A stretch of DNA of 7,395 nucleotides from an uncultured Clostridia bacterium (GTDB lineage: Bacteria; Bacillota; Clostridia; Christensenellales; Aristaeellaceae): assembly GCA_934615145.1 (NCBI GenBank), contig CAKTTM010000089.1, forward strand, positions 1 to 7,395. Reading direction: 5' to 3'. The position numbers were made by a program, and so were the translations under genes. Below, piece by piece: positions 1 to 5,769 of the stretch; position 1 is the first letter of the stretch, and the number at the start of each line of letters is the position of its first letter. The notes beneath the pieces were generated by a model. That model saw nothing but the letters and a program-made list of their open reading frames with translations. It did no database searches and was not told the DNA's origin.

Positions 1-92
1 GTGGTCAGGTTACCAAGGGCAATGCCCTGCTCCTTGGCATGAGCGCGCAGACCAGCCACAGTCATGGCCGCTAATTCGGCTTGTGATAACAT
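1..92 (-). CDS. Partial CDS, N-terminus with SAP/Rho-N-like helix pair
   Basis: Only the first 30 codons are inside the window; the gene continues past the left edge. An ATG at 90-92 is preceded by GGAGG (99-103) with a 6-base spacer, a strong start. The visible protein begins MLSQAELAAMTVAGLRAHAK and continues with E-Q-G-I. The pattern 'T-V-A-x-L-R-x-x-A-K-E-x-G-I' resembles the short helix-extended-helix motif of SAP domains and of the Rho termination factor N-terminal domain. Rho itself is a plausible identity, but 30 residues cannot separate it from other SAP-type proteins. It lies 65 bases downstream of degV on the same strand. I see no convincing promoter in the gap, so co-transcription with degV is likely. 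Confidence 0.55.
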   Translation of the reverse strand, partial: MLSQAELAAMTVAGLRAHAKEQGIALGNLT

Positions 93-157
93 GATGTTCC
101 TCCATGAGATGCTGATGGGGTGATTGAAATGTTCCGGGATGGGCTTAGCGATAGGCC

Positions 158-1018
158 TTAGAGCGGGATGGCCTGTACATTGATGCCGATCAGGCCAGGG
201 CCGGTGTGCACGACGAGCGCCGGGCTGACATCGCCTTCGATAAAGCTGATGGCGTCGGGCAGCAGGCGGCGTATTTCGCTCAGGACATGCCGGGCCTCTT
301 CCTTCGCGTTGCCCTGCACGACCGCCACGCGGTAGTGCGCGTGATCCTTGGCGGCGGCGACGGCCAGCGCGATGGTCTGCGCGATCGCCTGGGCGCGCCC
401 TCGCACCTTGGCGGCGATCACATAGGCGCCCTCTGCGTTGCAGGTGATGATGGGCTTGATCTTCAGCAGGCTGCCAAGCACCGCCGATACCTTGCCGATG
501 CGGCCGCCGCGGGCCAGATAGTCCAGCGTCGACAGGCTAAAATGGATGCGTGAATCGCGGATGCTCTGCGCCACCTTGTCGCAGATGCTGTCGATGTCCA
601 GGCCCTGCTGCACCAGGTCGTGCGCGTAGATGGCCTGCATGCCGGCGCCGATGCCGATGGAGCGGGTGTCGATCACGCGCACATCCAGGCCCTCAGCGTC
701 CTTGGCCAGCAAGGCCATCTGGCTGTAGGTGGCCGACAACGCACTTGAGATGTTGATGCAGATGACCTTGTCATAGCCATCGGCGGTGATTTTCTCAAAG
801 GCGGCGGAGATGTGGCCGCTTTCCGGCGAGGAGGTGCGGGGCACCTCCTGCTCCAGGCGGTCATAGACCTCCTGCGGCGTGATATCTATCCTGTCCTCGT
901 ACTCGCGGTCAGCGTAGATGATCTTGATGGGCACGAAATACATGCCCTCGCGCGCCAGCAGTTCCGGCGGCGTATCCGTACAAGAGTCGACCAAAATGGC
1001 GATCTTCTGTGGGTTCAT
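158..1018 (-). CDS. DegV family fatty-acid-binding protein
   Basis: This is a 286-residue protein, the usual length for the DegV (EDD) family. Members bind a fatty acid between two domains, and some (FakB) present it to the kinase FakA for phosphorylation and entry into phospholipid synthesis. Visible family marks are D-S-C-T-D at 11-15, the T-S-S-P loop at 62-65 (compare the T-S-Q-P of relatives), I-S-S-A-L-S-A-T at 90-97, the S-T-L-D-Y-L-A-R-G-G-R-I-G-K block at 163-176, L-L-K-I-K-P-I at 184-190, K-V-R-G at 204-207 and H-T-G-P-G at 271-275. The start ATG has AAGGAGG (1025-1031) with a 6-base spacer. It has its own promoter in the 86-base gap upstream. No fakA is present here, so the partner and the preferred fatty acid are unknown. 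Confidence 0.95.
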   Translation of the reverse strand: MNPQKIAILVDSCTDTPPELLAREGMYFVPIKIIYADREYEDRIDITPQEVYDRLEQEVPRTSSPESGHISAAFEKITADGYDKVICINISSALSATYSQMALLAKDAEGLDVRVIDTRSIGIGAGMQAIYAHDLVQQGLDIDSICDKVAQSIRDSRIHFSLSTLDYLARGGRIGKVSAVLGSLLKIKPIITCNAEGAYVIAAKVRGRAQAIAQTIALAVAAAKDHAHYRVAVVQGNAKEEARHVLSEIRRLLPDAISFIEGDVSPALVVHTGPGLIGINVQAIPL

Positions 1019-1045
1019 ACCTATCCTCCTTGGGAAACTGTCTGC

Positions 1046-1074
1046 AGTTTACGGTTTTCACAGGGCGCTGTCAA
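1046..1074 (-). promoter_or_regulatory. Sigma-A-type promoter for degV
   Basis: Read on the minus strand, a perfect -35 TTGACA (1069-1074) is followed after exactly 17 bases by TAAACT (1046-1051), which matches 4 of 6 consensus positions. Transcription would begin near 1039, leaving about a 20-base leader that carries the AAGGAGG site. A dyad of 6-bp arms, AAACTG (1035-1040) and CAGTTT (1045-1050), overlaps the -10 and the start region and could be an operator. The promoter means degV can be expressed separately from the TtcA-like gene. Confidence 0.72.
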
Positions 1075-1104
1075 GCATTACGCCATGTTTTCTCAATCTT
1101 TGCC

Positions 1105-1917
1105 TCAATAGTCATCCAAAAAAGTGGTGTAGGGCCCGGCATCGCCCATGCGCCAGCCCAGCACCGCGCCCAGGCTGACCTTGGATGCCGAGGAAAAGAT
1201 GCAGCCTTCCACATTGGGGTTGAGGCTCTTGAGGTCACTTATCAGCTGCTTGATCTGCTTGCGGGCGCCGCCGTCCTCGCGCTGGGTGACCAGGCAGGCG
1301 CAGGTCATGACGGGCAGCTGATAGCGCCGCTGCCAGCGGATGATCTCCTTCTCCCGCACCAGGAAGAGCGGGCGGATCAGCTCCATGCCTTCATAATTGC
1401 GGCTGCGCAGCTTGGGCATCATGGTCTTGAACTCACCACCAAAGAGCATGCTCATCAGCGTGGTCTCGATCACATCGTCATAGTGGTGGCCCAGAGCGAT
1501 CTTGTTGCAGCCCAGCATCTGCGCCTGCTTGTACAGATGCCCCCGCCGCATGGCAGCGCAGACATGGCAGGGCGAGTTGCTGGCCTCCTCCAGGCTCTGG
1601 AAGATATCGGTATCAAAGAAGTGAAGCGGTATCTGCAGCGCCTGGGCCGTCTGCTCCATCTGGGCGCGCTTTTCAGGCGCGAAGCCCGGATCCATCGACA
1701 GAAAGCGCAGCTGAAAATCCACTTCGCTGTGGCGCTGCAGCTGCTGCATGCACTTGGCCAGCAGCAGCGAGTCCTTGCCGCCCGATACGCAGACGGCGAT
1801 GTGGTCACCGGGGCTGATCAGCTGATACTGCTTGCAGGCGGAGACAAAGCTGCGCCAGATGGTCTTGCGAAAACCCTTGGTCAGGTCATGCTCCACGCTG
1901 TGGCAGAGGCTCTCCAC
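1105..1917 (-). CDS. TtcA-like PP-loop tRNA 2-thiocytidine synthetase homologue
   Basis: The 270-residue protein belongs to the N-type PP-loop ATPase superfamily. TtcA enzymes adenylate C32 of certain tRNAs and install sulfur using an iron-sulfur cluster. The PP-loop S-G-G-K-D-S is at 45-50. C-H-V-C at 117-120 corresponds to the TtcA CxxC cluster ligands, followed by R-R-G-H-L-Y, then A-L-G-H-H-Y-D-D-V-I-E-T at 141-152 and I-R-P-L-F-L-V-R-E-K at 181-190. The third cluster cysteine should lie in T-C-A-C (205-208), which differs from the P-C-N-L-C-G arrangement of proteobacterial TtcA. The start is GTG at 1917, chosen because AAGGAGG (1925-1931) sits 7 bases upstream and no better ATG precedes the PP-loop. 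The gene is transcribed from the divergent promoter region. The exact tRNA target is not shown by sequence, so ttcA is not assigned as a symbol. Confidence 0.88.
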   Translation of the reverse strand: MESLCHSVEHDLTKGFRKTIWRSFVSACKQYQLISPGDHIAVCVSGGKDSLLLAKCMQQLQRHSEVDFQLRFLSMDPGFAPEKRAQMEQTAQALQIPLHFFDTDIFQSLEEASNSPCHVCAAMRRGHLYKQAQMLGCNKIALGHHYDDVIETTLMSMLFGGEFKTMMPKLRSRNYEGMELIRPLFLVREKEIIRWQRRYQLPVMTCACLVTQREDGGARKQIKQLISDLKSLNPNVEGCIFSSASKVSLGAVLGWRMGDAGPYTTFLDDY

Positions 1918-1924
1918 TGATTGC

Positions 1925-1931
1925 CCTCCTT
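1925..1931 (-). promoter_or_regulatory. Ribosome binding site fixing a GTG start
   Basis: AAGGAGG on the minus strand lies 7 bases before GTG at 1917. This is the signal that decides the non-ATG start of the TtcA-like gene. Confidence 0.85.
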
Positions 1932-1946
1932 GATGTGCTGCCCGGC

Positions 1947-1955
1947 ATTATAGCA
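1947..1955 (-). promoter_or_regulatory. Extended -10 promoter for TtcA-like gene
   Basis: On the minus strand the sequence is TGCTATAAT, a perfect -10 hexamer with the TG extension. The expected -35 position (1970-1975) reads TAGCAC, a poor match to TTGACA, so recognition probably depends on the extended -10. Transcription would begin near 1940 and give a leader of about 23 bases. It mirrors the rightward promoter at 1971-1979. Confidence 0.72.
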
Positions 1956-1970
1956 TACCCACCCACAGCG

Positions 1971-1979
1971 TGCTATAAT
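1971..1979 (+). promoter_or_regulatory. Extended -10 promoter for the two-phosphatase operon
   Basis: TGCTATAAT is a perfect extended -10 element. With a 17-base spacer the -35 would be TAGCAT (1951-1956), a weak match. Transcription would begin near 1986, about 22 bases before the ATG at 2008. The -35 zone overlaps the -10 of the leftward promoter. Confidence 0.74.
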
Positions 1980-2007
1980 GCGCCCAGCAGACAGAAGGGA
2001 GACAGCC

Positions 2008-2790
2008 ATGCTCAAACAAGTGGAGCGCCTGGCCAGGGAGGCCGCGGATATCATGAAAAACCATCAGCAGGCCGCTGTGCATGAGAAGGAAGGTCACTTT
2101 AACTTTGTCACCGATGCCGACCTGGCGGTGCAGGATCATCTGGCACAGGGCCTGCTGGCCCTGCTGCCGGGCAGCCTGCTGCTGGCAGAAGAGCAGGAGA
2201 ACCAGCCGCTGAGCCAGGCGCCCACCTGGATCGTCGACCCCATCGACGGCACGGTCAACTACATGCGCGGCCGGCGCTGCAGCGCCATTTCCATTGCACT
2301 GGTGACGCAGGGCCAGGCAGAGCTGGCGCTGATATACGATCCCTATGCGGACGAGATGTTCACCGCGCTGCGCGGCCGGGGCTGCCTGCTCAATGGCGAG
2401 CCCGTGCATGTGTCGGACAGGCCCTTTGACAAGGCGCTGGTCACCTTTGGCACCTCGCCCTATCAGCCGGAGCTGGCCCGCCTGGGCATGCTGGCGGCCT
2501 ATCACGCCCTGCTGGAGGCAGGTGACCTGCGCCGCAGCGGCTCTGCCTCGCTGGACCTGGCCTGGGTGGCCTGCGGCCGAACGGACGCCTACTTTGAGAT
2601 GCGGCTCTCCCCCTGGGACTACGCGGCGGGCGTGCTGCTGGTGCGCGAGGCCGGCGGCCTGGTCAGCCAGCCCTTCTACGATGACTTTGACCACGGCCGG
2701 GCGGCGGCGACATTGGCAGCAGGGCCCAATAGCTTTGAGCGGCCACTGCAGCTGATGCTGGACGCCAAGGCCGGCAGGCTCAGCCTATGA
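2008..2790 (+). CDS. Inositol monophosphatase family phosphatase
   Basis: This 260-residue protein is a metal-dependent sugar or polyol phosphate phosphatase of the IMPase/FBPase superfamily. In order: D36/D38 in T-D-A-D, the acidic pair E61-E62, the core W-I-V-D-P-I-D-G-T motif at 74-82 (metal ligands D77 and D80, plus T82), the R-R-S-G-S-A-S-L-D-L segment at 175-184, and W-D-Y-A-A-G at 203-208 with the third metal aspartate D204, followed by E-A-G-G. All expected catalytic residues are present and the length is normal. I chose ATG 2008, not the in-frame ATG at 1978, because GGGAG (1997-2001) precedes it by 6 bases and 1978 falls inside the -10 box. It overlaps the next gene by 4 bases. The substrate is not determined: inositol phosphate, fructose bisphosphate, PAP or histidinol phosphate are all possible in this superfamily. 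Confidence 0.93.
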   Translation: MLKQVERLAREAADIMKNHQQAAVHEKEGHFNFVTDADLAVQDHLAQGLLALLPGSLLLAEEQENQPLSQAPTWIVDPIDGTVNYMRGRRCSAISIALVTQGQAELALIYDPYADEMFTALRGRGCLLNGEPVHVSDRPFDKALVTFGTSPYQPELARLGMLAAYHALLEAGDLRRSGSASLDLAWVACGRTDAYFEMRLSPWDYAAGVLLVREAGGLVSQPFYDDFDHGRAAATLAAGPNSFERPLQLMLDAKAGRLSL

Positions 2791-3614
2791 AGCGCCTGCC
2801 GCTGTCTTCCCCCCATGTGCACAGCGAGTTTTGCGACGGCCGCTCCGGTGCGCGGCAGATGGTGCAGGCCGCCATTTCTAAGGGCTTTGTGAGCCTGGGC
2901 ATCTCCAGCCACGCGGTGCAGGATTTTGACCCGGACTACTGCGTCGTCCCCGAGCGCGAGCAGGACTATATCGACACCATCCGCGCCCTGCAAAATGAGT
3001 ACGAAAAGGACATCCGCCTGTGGCTGGGCATGGAGCGTGACATGCTGTCGATCGCCGACCGATCGCGGTATGAGTATGTGATAGGCTCGGTGCACTATCT
3101 GCCACAAGGGGATCACCGGGTGGTGGTCGATGGCGACGCCGCGCGGCTCAAAGAGGCCATTGAGCGCTGCTACCAGGGCAGCGGCGCTGCCTTTGCCCGG
3201 CATTATTACCAGCTGCTGGGCAGATATGTCCGCGACTACAAGCCCGACATCATCGGACACTTTGACCTGGTGATGCGGCATAATCAGCAGCACCAGCTCT
3301 TTGACCCTGAGCAACCCGAGGTCATGGCGACGGCGCTTGAGGCGCTTGAGCATTGCCGGCAGGGCTGTGAGCTGATGGAGGTCAATACAGGGGCGCTATT
3401 TCGCAGCGGCGCCCGCTCGCCCTATCCCGCCCTTCCCCTGCTTCGCCACTGGCGGGCCATCGGCGGCCAGGTGATACTCTCCAGCGACTGCCATGAGGCC
3501 TCTGGGCTGGACAGCGGCTATGAGCAAGGCCTCCAGCTGATGCGGGAGGCCGGGTATGAGCAGATGCTGATGCTGGGCACAGGCCAGCAGCTGTTTGAAT
3601 TAGTCAGCCTGTAA
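2787..3614 (+). CDS. PHP-family phosphatase, histidinol-phosphatase (HisJ/HisK) type
   Basis: The 275-residue protein has the full set of PHP-domain metal-binding motifs of histidinol-phosphate phosphatase, which makes histidinol in histidine synthesis. Visible ligands are H10-x-H12 with D17 in S-P-H-V-H-S-E-F-C-D-G, H42 (S-S-H-A-V), E83 (G-M-E), H103 (G-S-V-H-Y), H158/D160 (I-G-H-F-D) and D234-x-H236 (S-S-D-C-H). The length matches the HisJ/HisK group and is far shorter than PHP-containing DNA polymerases. The ATG overlaps the preceding stop as ATGA and lacks a strong Shine-Dalgarno site, which points to translational coupling with the IMPase-family gene. No other histidine genes are in the window. 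Its 3' end overlaps the oppositely directed gene by 11 bases. Another phosphate ester as substrate remains possible. Confidence 0.9.
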   Translation: MKRLPLSSPHVHSEFCDGRSGARQMVQAAISKGFVSLGISSHAVQDFDPDYCVVPEREQDYIDTIRALQNEYEKDIRLWLGMERDMLSIADRSRYEYVIGSVHYLPQGDHRVVVDGDAARLKEAIERCYQGSGAAFARHYYQLLGRYVRDYKPDIIGHFDLVMRHNQQHQLFDPEQPEVMATALEALEHCRQGCELMEVNTGALFRSGARSPYPALPLLRHWRAIGGQVILSSDCHEASGLDSGYEQGLQLMREAGYEQMLMLGTGQQLFELVSL

Positions 3615-4089
3615 GGGCCTCCAGCGCCGGCGCCTGGACGCTCTGCTTTTCCAGCCGCAGGGCGCGCAGCCGCTGTGTACGCTGATGCACCCGGCGGCCG
3701 GTCAGCGCCCGGCTGCGATAGTGATCCAGCGCCGCGCGCACGCCCATGGCCACCGGTATCGCCGGCAGGGCGCCCGCGCCCAGGCCCACGGCCACGGCAC
3801 CGGCGCCCATGGCGGCGCCGGTCTTGAGCATGCGGTAGCCTGCGTCCTGCAGCCCCGCGGTGCGCGTCTTGCGGCCCAGCAGCACACGGCTGCCCTCGCT
3901 GACCGCGATCAGCGTCAGCGGCAGCCCCAGGCTGAGGGTGTTTAAGGCATCGCCCAGCCCGCTGTCGCTCAGCAGGCCCAGGTCTACGCTCACCTCGTCT
4001 GCCAGGCTGAGCCCGGCGGTGATGCTGTCCATCAGGCCGGCTTTTTGCCGGCTGCGATATTTATCGATGATTTCCTGAAAGCTGATCAT
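3604..4089 (-). CDS. Small glycine-rich membrane-associated protein, unknown function
   Basis: I do not recognise this 161-residue protein. It starts with a polar helix (E-I-I-D-K-Y-R-S-R, about 6-14). It has a moderately hydrophobic stretch at about 50-63 and a strongly hydrophobic glycine/alanine-rich stretch at about 91-118 that includes G-A-A-M-G (GxxxG) and G-L-G-A-G, like glycine-zipper membrane helices. It ends in a basic, arginine-rich tail (123-146). The start ATG overlaps the TGA of the upstream coiled-coil gene (ATGA) and also has GGAGGGG at 4094-4100. It is the last gene of the leftward operon, and its stop codon lies inside the end of the convergent PHP gene. Membrane association is inferred from composition alone; no catalytic motif is visible. 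Confidence 0.75.
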   Translation of the reverse strand: MISFQEIIDKYRSRQKAGLMDSITAGLSLADEVSVDLGLLSDSGLGDALNTLSLGLPLTLIAVSEGSRVLLGRKTRTAGLQDAGYRMLKTGAAMGAGAVAVGLGAGALPAIPVAMGVRAALDHYRSRALTGRRVHQRTQRLRALRLEKQSVQAPALEALTG

Positions 4090-4517
4090 TTGACCCCTCC
4101 AAAGGTCTGTAGCAGGCTGGTGATGACCCAGGCGCCGCAGACAATGGCCACGATGATGATGACCTGTCTGAGCACTCCTAAGCGGGAGGGCTTTTTGGCC
4201 GCCTGTTTCTCCTGCCGCTTTTCCAGCGCCTCCACCCGCTTTTGCAGCTGGCGCAGGCGCTCCTCCAGATCCTGGGCGCGCTCATGCGCTATGGTCTGCT
4301 CGGCGCTCAACTGCGCCAGCTCCTGCTGGGCGCGCACCAGATCCTCGTGAAAGCCCTCGGCCACCAGGGTCATCTCGCTGGTGAACTCATCCACCAGGGC
4401 GTTCATGTCCCGCCCCTTGATGCCCAGCACGGCTGAGTCAATCATGTCTTTGGAGCGCTGTATCAGGCCGGGCTTCTTCCCCTCCGGCTGCTGATCAGGG
4501 CGCTCGTCCAGGCTCAT
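4086..4517 (-). CDS. Coiled-coil protein with C-terminal membrane anchor, unknown function
   Basis: This 143-residue protein begins with a charged, proline-containing N-terminus (1-17). A helical segment follows (18-60), then a long heptad-like, E/Q/R/L-rich coiled coil (about 61-106). After a basic K-K-P-S-R patch comes one hydrophobic helix (about 113-136, V-I-I-I-V-A-I-V-C-G-A-W-V-I), with only a few residues after it. There is no signal peptide, so it probably sits in the cytoplasm anchored to the membrane by its tail. Its ATG overlaps the stop of the pyrophosphokinase gene (ATGA), and no Shine-Dalgarno site is visible in the preceding 20 bases, so translation should depend on the upstream gene. 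It also overlaps the next gene by ATGA. The function is unknown; a scaffold or adaptor role is only a guess from the architecture. Confidence 0.82.
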   Translation of the reverse strand: MSLDERPDQQPEGKKPGLIQRSKDMIDSAVLGIKGRDMNALVDEFTSEMTLVAEGFHEDLVRAQQELAQLSAEQTIAHERAQDLEERLRQLQKRVEALEKRQEKQAAKKPSRLGVLRQVIIIVAIVCGAWVITSLLQTFGGVK

Positions 4518-5725
4518 ATGAAGCGGACGCCGCTGGCCGCCTGTTCTGCTGCGTAGCGGTTGAGCAGCGATTTGATGCGGTTATAGGGGTTGAGCAGGGC
4601 GTTCAAGCTATTGTCGTGGTTGAGGGTGGCGATCAGGTAGGCCACATACTTGGCCATGTCGGCCTCGACAAACCATTTGGCCTTCTTGAGCTCCGGGTTG
4701 CGATAGGTCAGGTTGGTGCCGATCACACGGGTGATGATGCCCTGTTCATAGGCGCGGTGGAACTCCTCCAGGCCGTTGGTGAAGAAGGCAAAGGTGCAGA
4801 TGCAAAAGATACGGTTGGCCTTGCGCTGCTTGAGCTCGCGCGCCAGGTCCAGCATGGATTCGCCGGAGGAGAGGATATCGTCTGCCACGATGATGTCCTT
4901 GCCCTCCACGGAGGCGCCGATGTACTCATGGGCGATAATGGGGTTGCGGCCGGCCACGATGGTGGTATAGTCGCGCCGCTTGTAGAACATGCCCAGCTCC
5001 AGCTGCAGCAGCGAGGAATAGTAAATATTGCGCGGCACAGCGCCCTCGTCGGGGCTGACCACCATCATGGCTTCCTTGTTGATGTGCAGGTCCTTGACAT
5101 CCTTGCACAGGGCCTTGAGCATCTGATAGGTGGGCATCACATTCTCAAAGCCGATCAGCGGCACGGCATTGACCACGCGCGGGTCATGCGCGTCAAAGGT
5201 GAGGATGTTGGTCACACCCATGTTCTCCAACTCCTGCAGCGCCACGGCGCAGTCCAGGCTCTCGCGCGCGGTGCGGCGGTGCTGGCGGCTCTCATAGAGG
5301 AAGGGCATGATGACATTGACGCGCTTGGCCTTGCCGCCGATGGCGGCGATGATGCGCTTCAAATCCTGGAAGTGATCGTCGGGCGACATGGGCACTTCAA
5401 AGTCGTACATCTTGTAGCGCACGGAGTAGTTGCACACATCGATGATGATATAGATGTCGTAGCCGCGCACGCTCTCCTTGAGGACGCCCTTGCTCTCCCC
5501 CGTGCCAAAGCGCGGGCAGTAAGCCTTCATCAGGAAGTTGTCGCGGTTGCGGCCGGGCACCGTGTAAAACTCGTGATCCTGTATCTCCTGCAGATCATGC
5601 CACTTGAGCAGCCAGCTGTTGATCCTCTCACCGATCTCCTCACACCCGGGCATGGCAATCACGCCAAGCGGGCCGTAGGGGATCTCGGTGAGATCCCTCC
5701 CCCACTGGCTCACTGAACCTTCCAT
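4514..5725 (-). CDS. Ribose-phosphate pyrophosphokinase family protein (long, divergent)
   Basis: This 403-residue homologue of PRPP synthetase is longer than the usual 310-320 residues because of an N-terminal extension of about 75 residues. The true enzyme makes PRPP from ribose 5-phosphate and ATP. Matching parts in order: Y-E-S-R-Q-H-R-R (144-151) at the ATP-binding RQDRK region, F-D-A-H-D-P (177-182) at the D-L-H metal site, V-S-P-D-E-G-A-V-P-R (223-232), Y-K-R-R-D (248-252) at the KRR flexible loop, and V-A-D-D-I-L-S-S-G-E-S (280-290) at the PRPP loop. The loop has S-S-G-E-S instead of the T-x-G-T type end, so activity cannot be assumed. The start ATG has AGGAGG (5732-5737) 6 bases upstream. 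It lies 44 bases after the exported-protein gene and overlaps the coiled-coil gene by ATGA. Long homologues of this type are known to me from Clostridia. Confidence 0.88.
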   Translation of the reverse strand: MEGSVSQWGRDLTEIPYGPLGVIAMPGCEEIGERINSWLLKWHDLQEIQDHEFYTVPGRNRDNFLMKAYCPRFGTGESKGVLKESVRGYDIYIIIDVCNYSVRYKMYDFEVPMSPDDHFQDLKRIIAAIGGKAKRVNVIMPFLYESRQHRRTARESLDCAVALQELENMGVTNILTFDAHDPRVVNAVPLIGFENVMPTYQMLKALCKDVKDLHINKEAMMVVSPDEGAVPRNIYYSSLLQLELGMFYKRRDYTTIVAGRNPIIAHEYIGASVEGKDIIVADDILSSGESMLDLARELKQRKANRIFCICTFAFFTNGLEEFHRAYEQGIITRVIGTNLTYRNPELKKAKWFVEADMAKYVAYLIATLNHDNSLNALLNPYNRIKSLLNRYAAEQAASGVRFI

Positions 5726-5769
5726 CTCTATCCTCCTGTGCCTATTGGGAAACCCTGTGCCGCCAGGGA

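Larger units (their letters stand above)
1945..1981. repeat. 11-bp perfect inverted repeat in divergent promoter
   Basis: The arms GCATTATAGCA (1945-1955) and TGCTATAATGC (1971-1981) are perfect reverse complements separated by 15 bases. Each arm contains an outward-facing extended -10 element, so the repeat is largely the two promoters themselves. The extra matching bases outside the -10 elements leave open an additional operator role. Confidence 0.85.

Noticed and set aside
1092..1109. Direct repeat of ATTGAG (minus strand) with 12-base period at the end of the TtcA-like gene
   Set aside because: There are only two 6-base copies, one overlapping the stop codon; easily due to chance.
1009..1920. 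Long plus-strand open frame opposite the TtcA-like gene
   Set aside because: It is antisense to a protein with clear PP-loop and CxxC motifs, its product matches no family I know, and long antisense frames are expected in GC-rich coding DNA.
1978..2007. Upstream in-frame ATG (1978) for the IMPase-family gene, adding ten residues
   Set aside because: It lies inside the TATAAT box, would precede the transcript start, and has no ribosome site.
1948..2694. Minus-strand open frame opposite the IMPase-family gene
   Set aside because: It runs through the divergent promoters and is antisense to an intact conserved phosphatase; composition is that of a shadow frame.
4616..5716. 366-codon plus-strand open frame opposite the pyrophosphokinase homologue
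   Set aside because: The product is rich in V, H, A, D and G, as expected from a mirrored coding frame. There is no good ribosome site, and the minus strand carries conserved motifs throughout.
5753..5768. CCCTG/CAGGG hairpin between the exported-protein gene and the pyrophosphokinase gene
   Set aside because: The stem is only 5 bp and is followed by just three T residues in the transcript direction, so it is too weak to call a terminator or attenuator.
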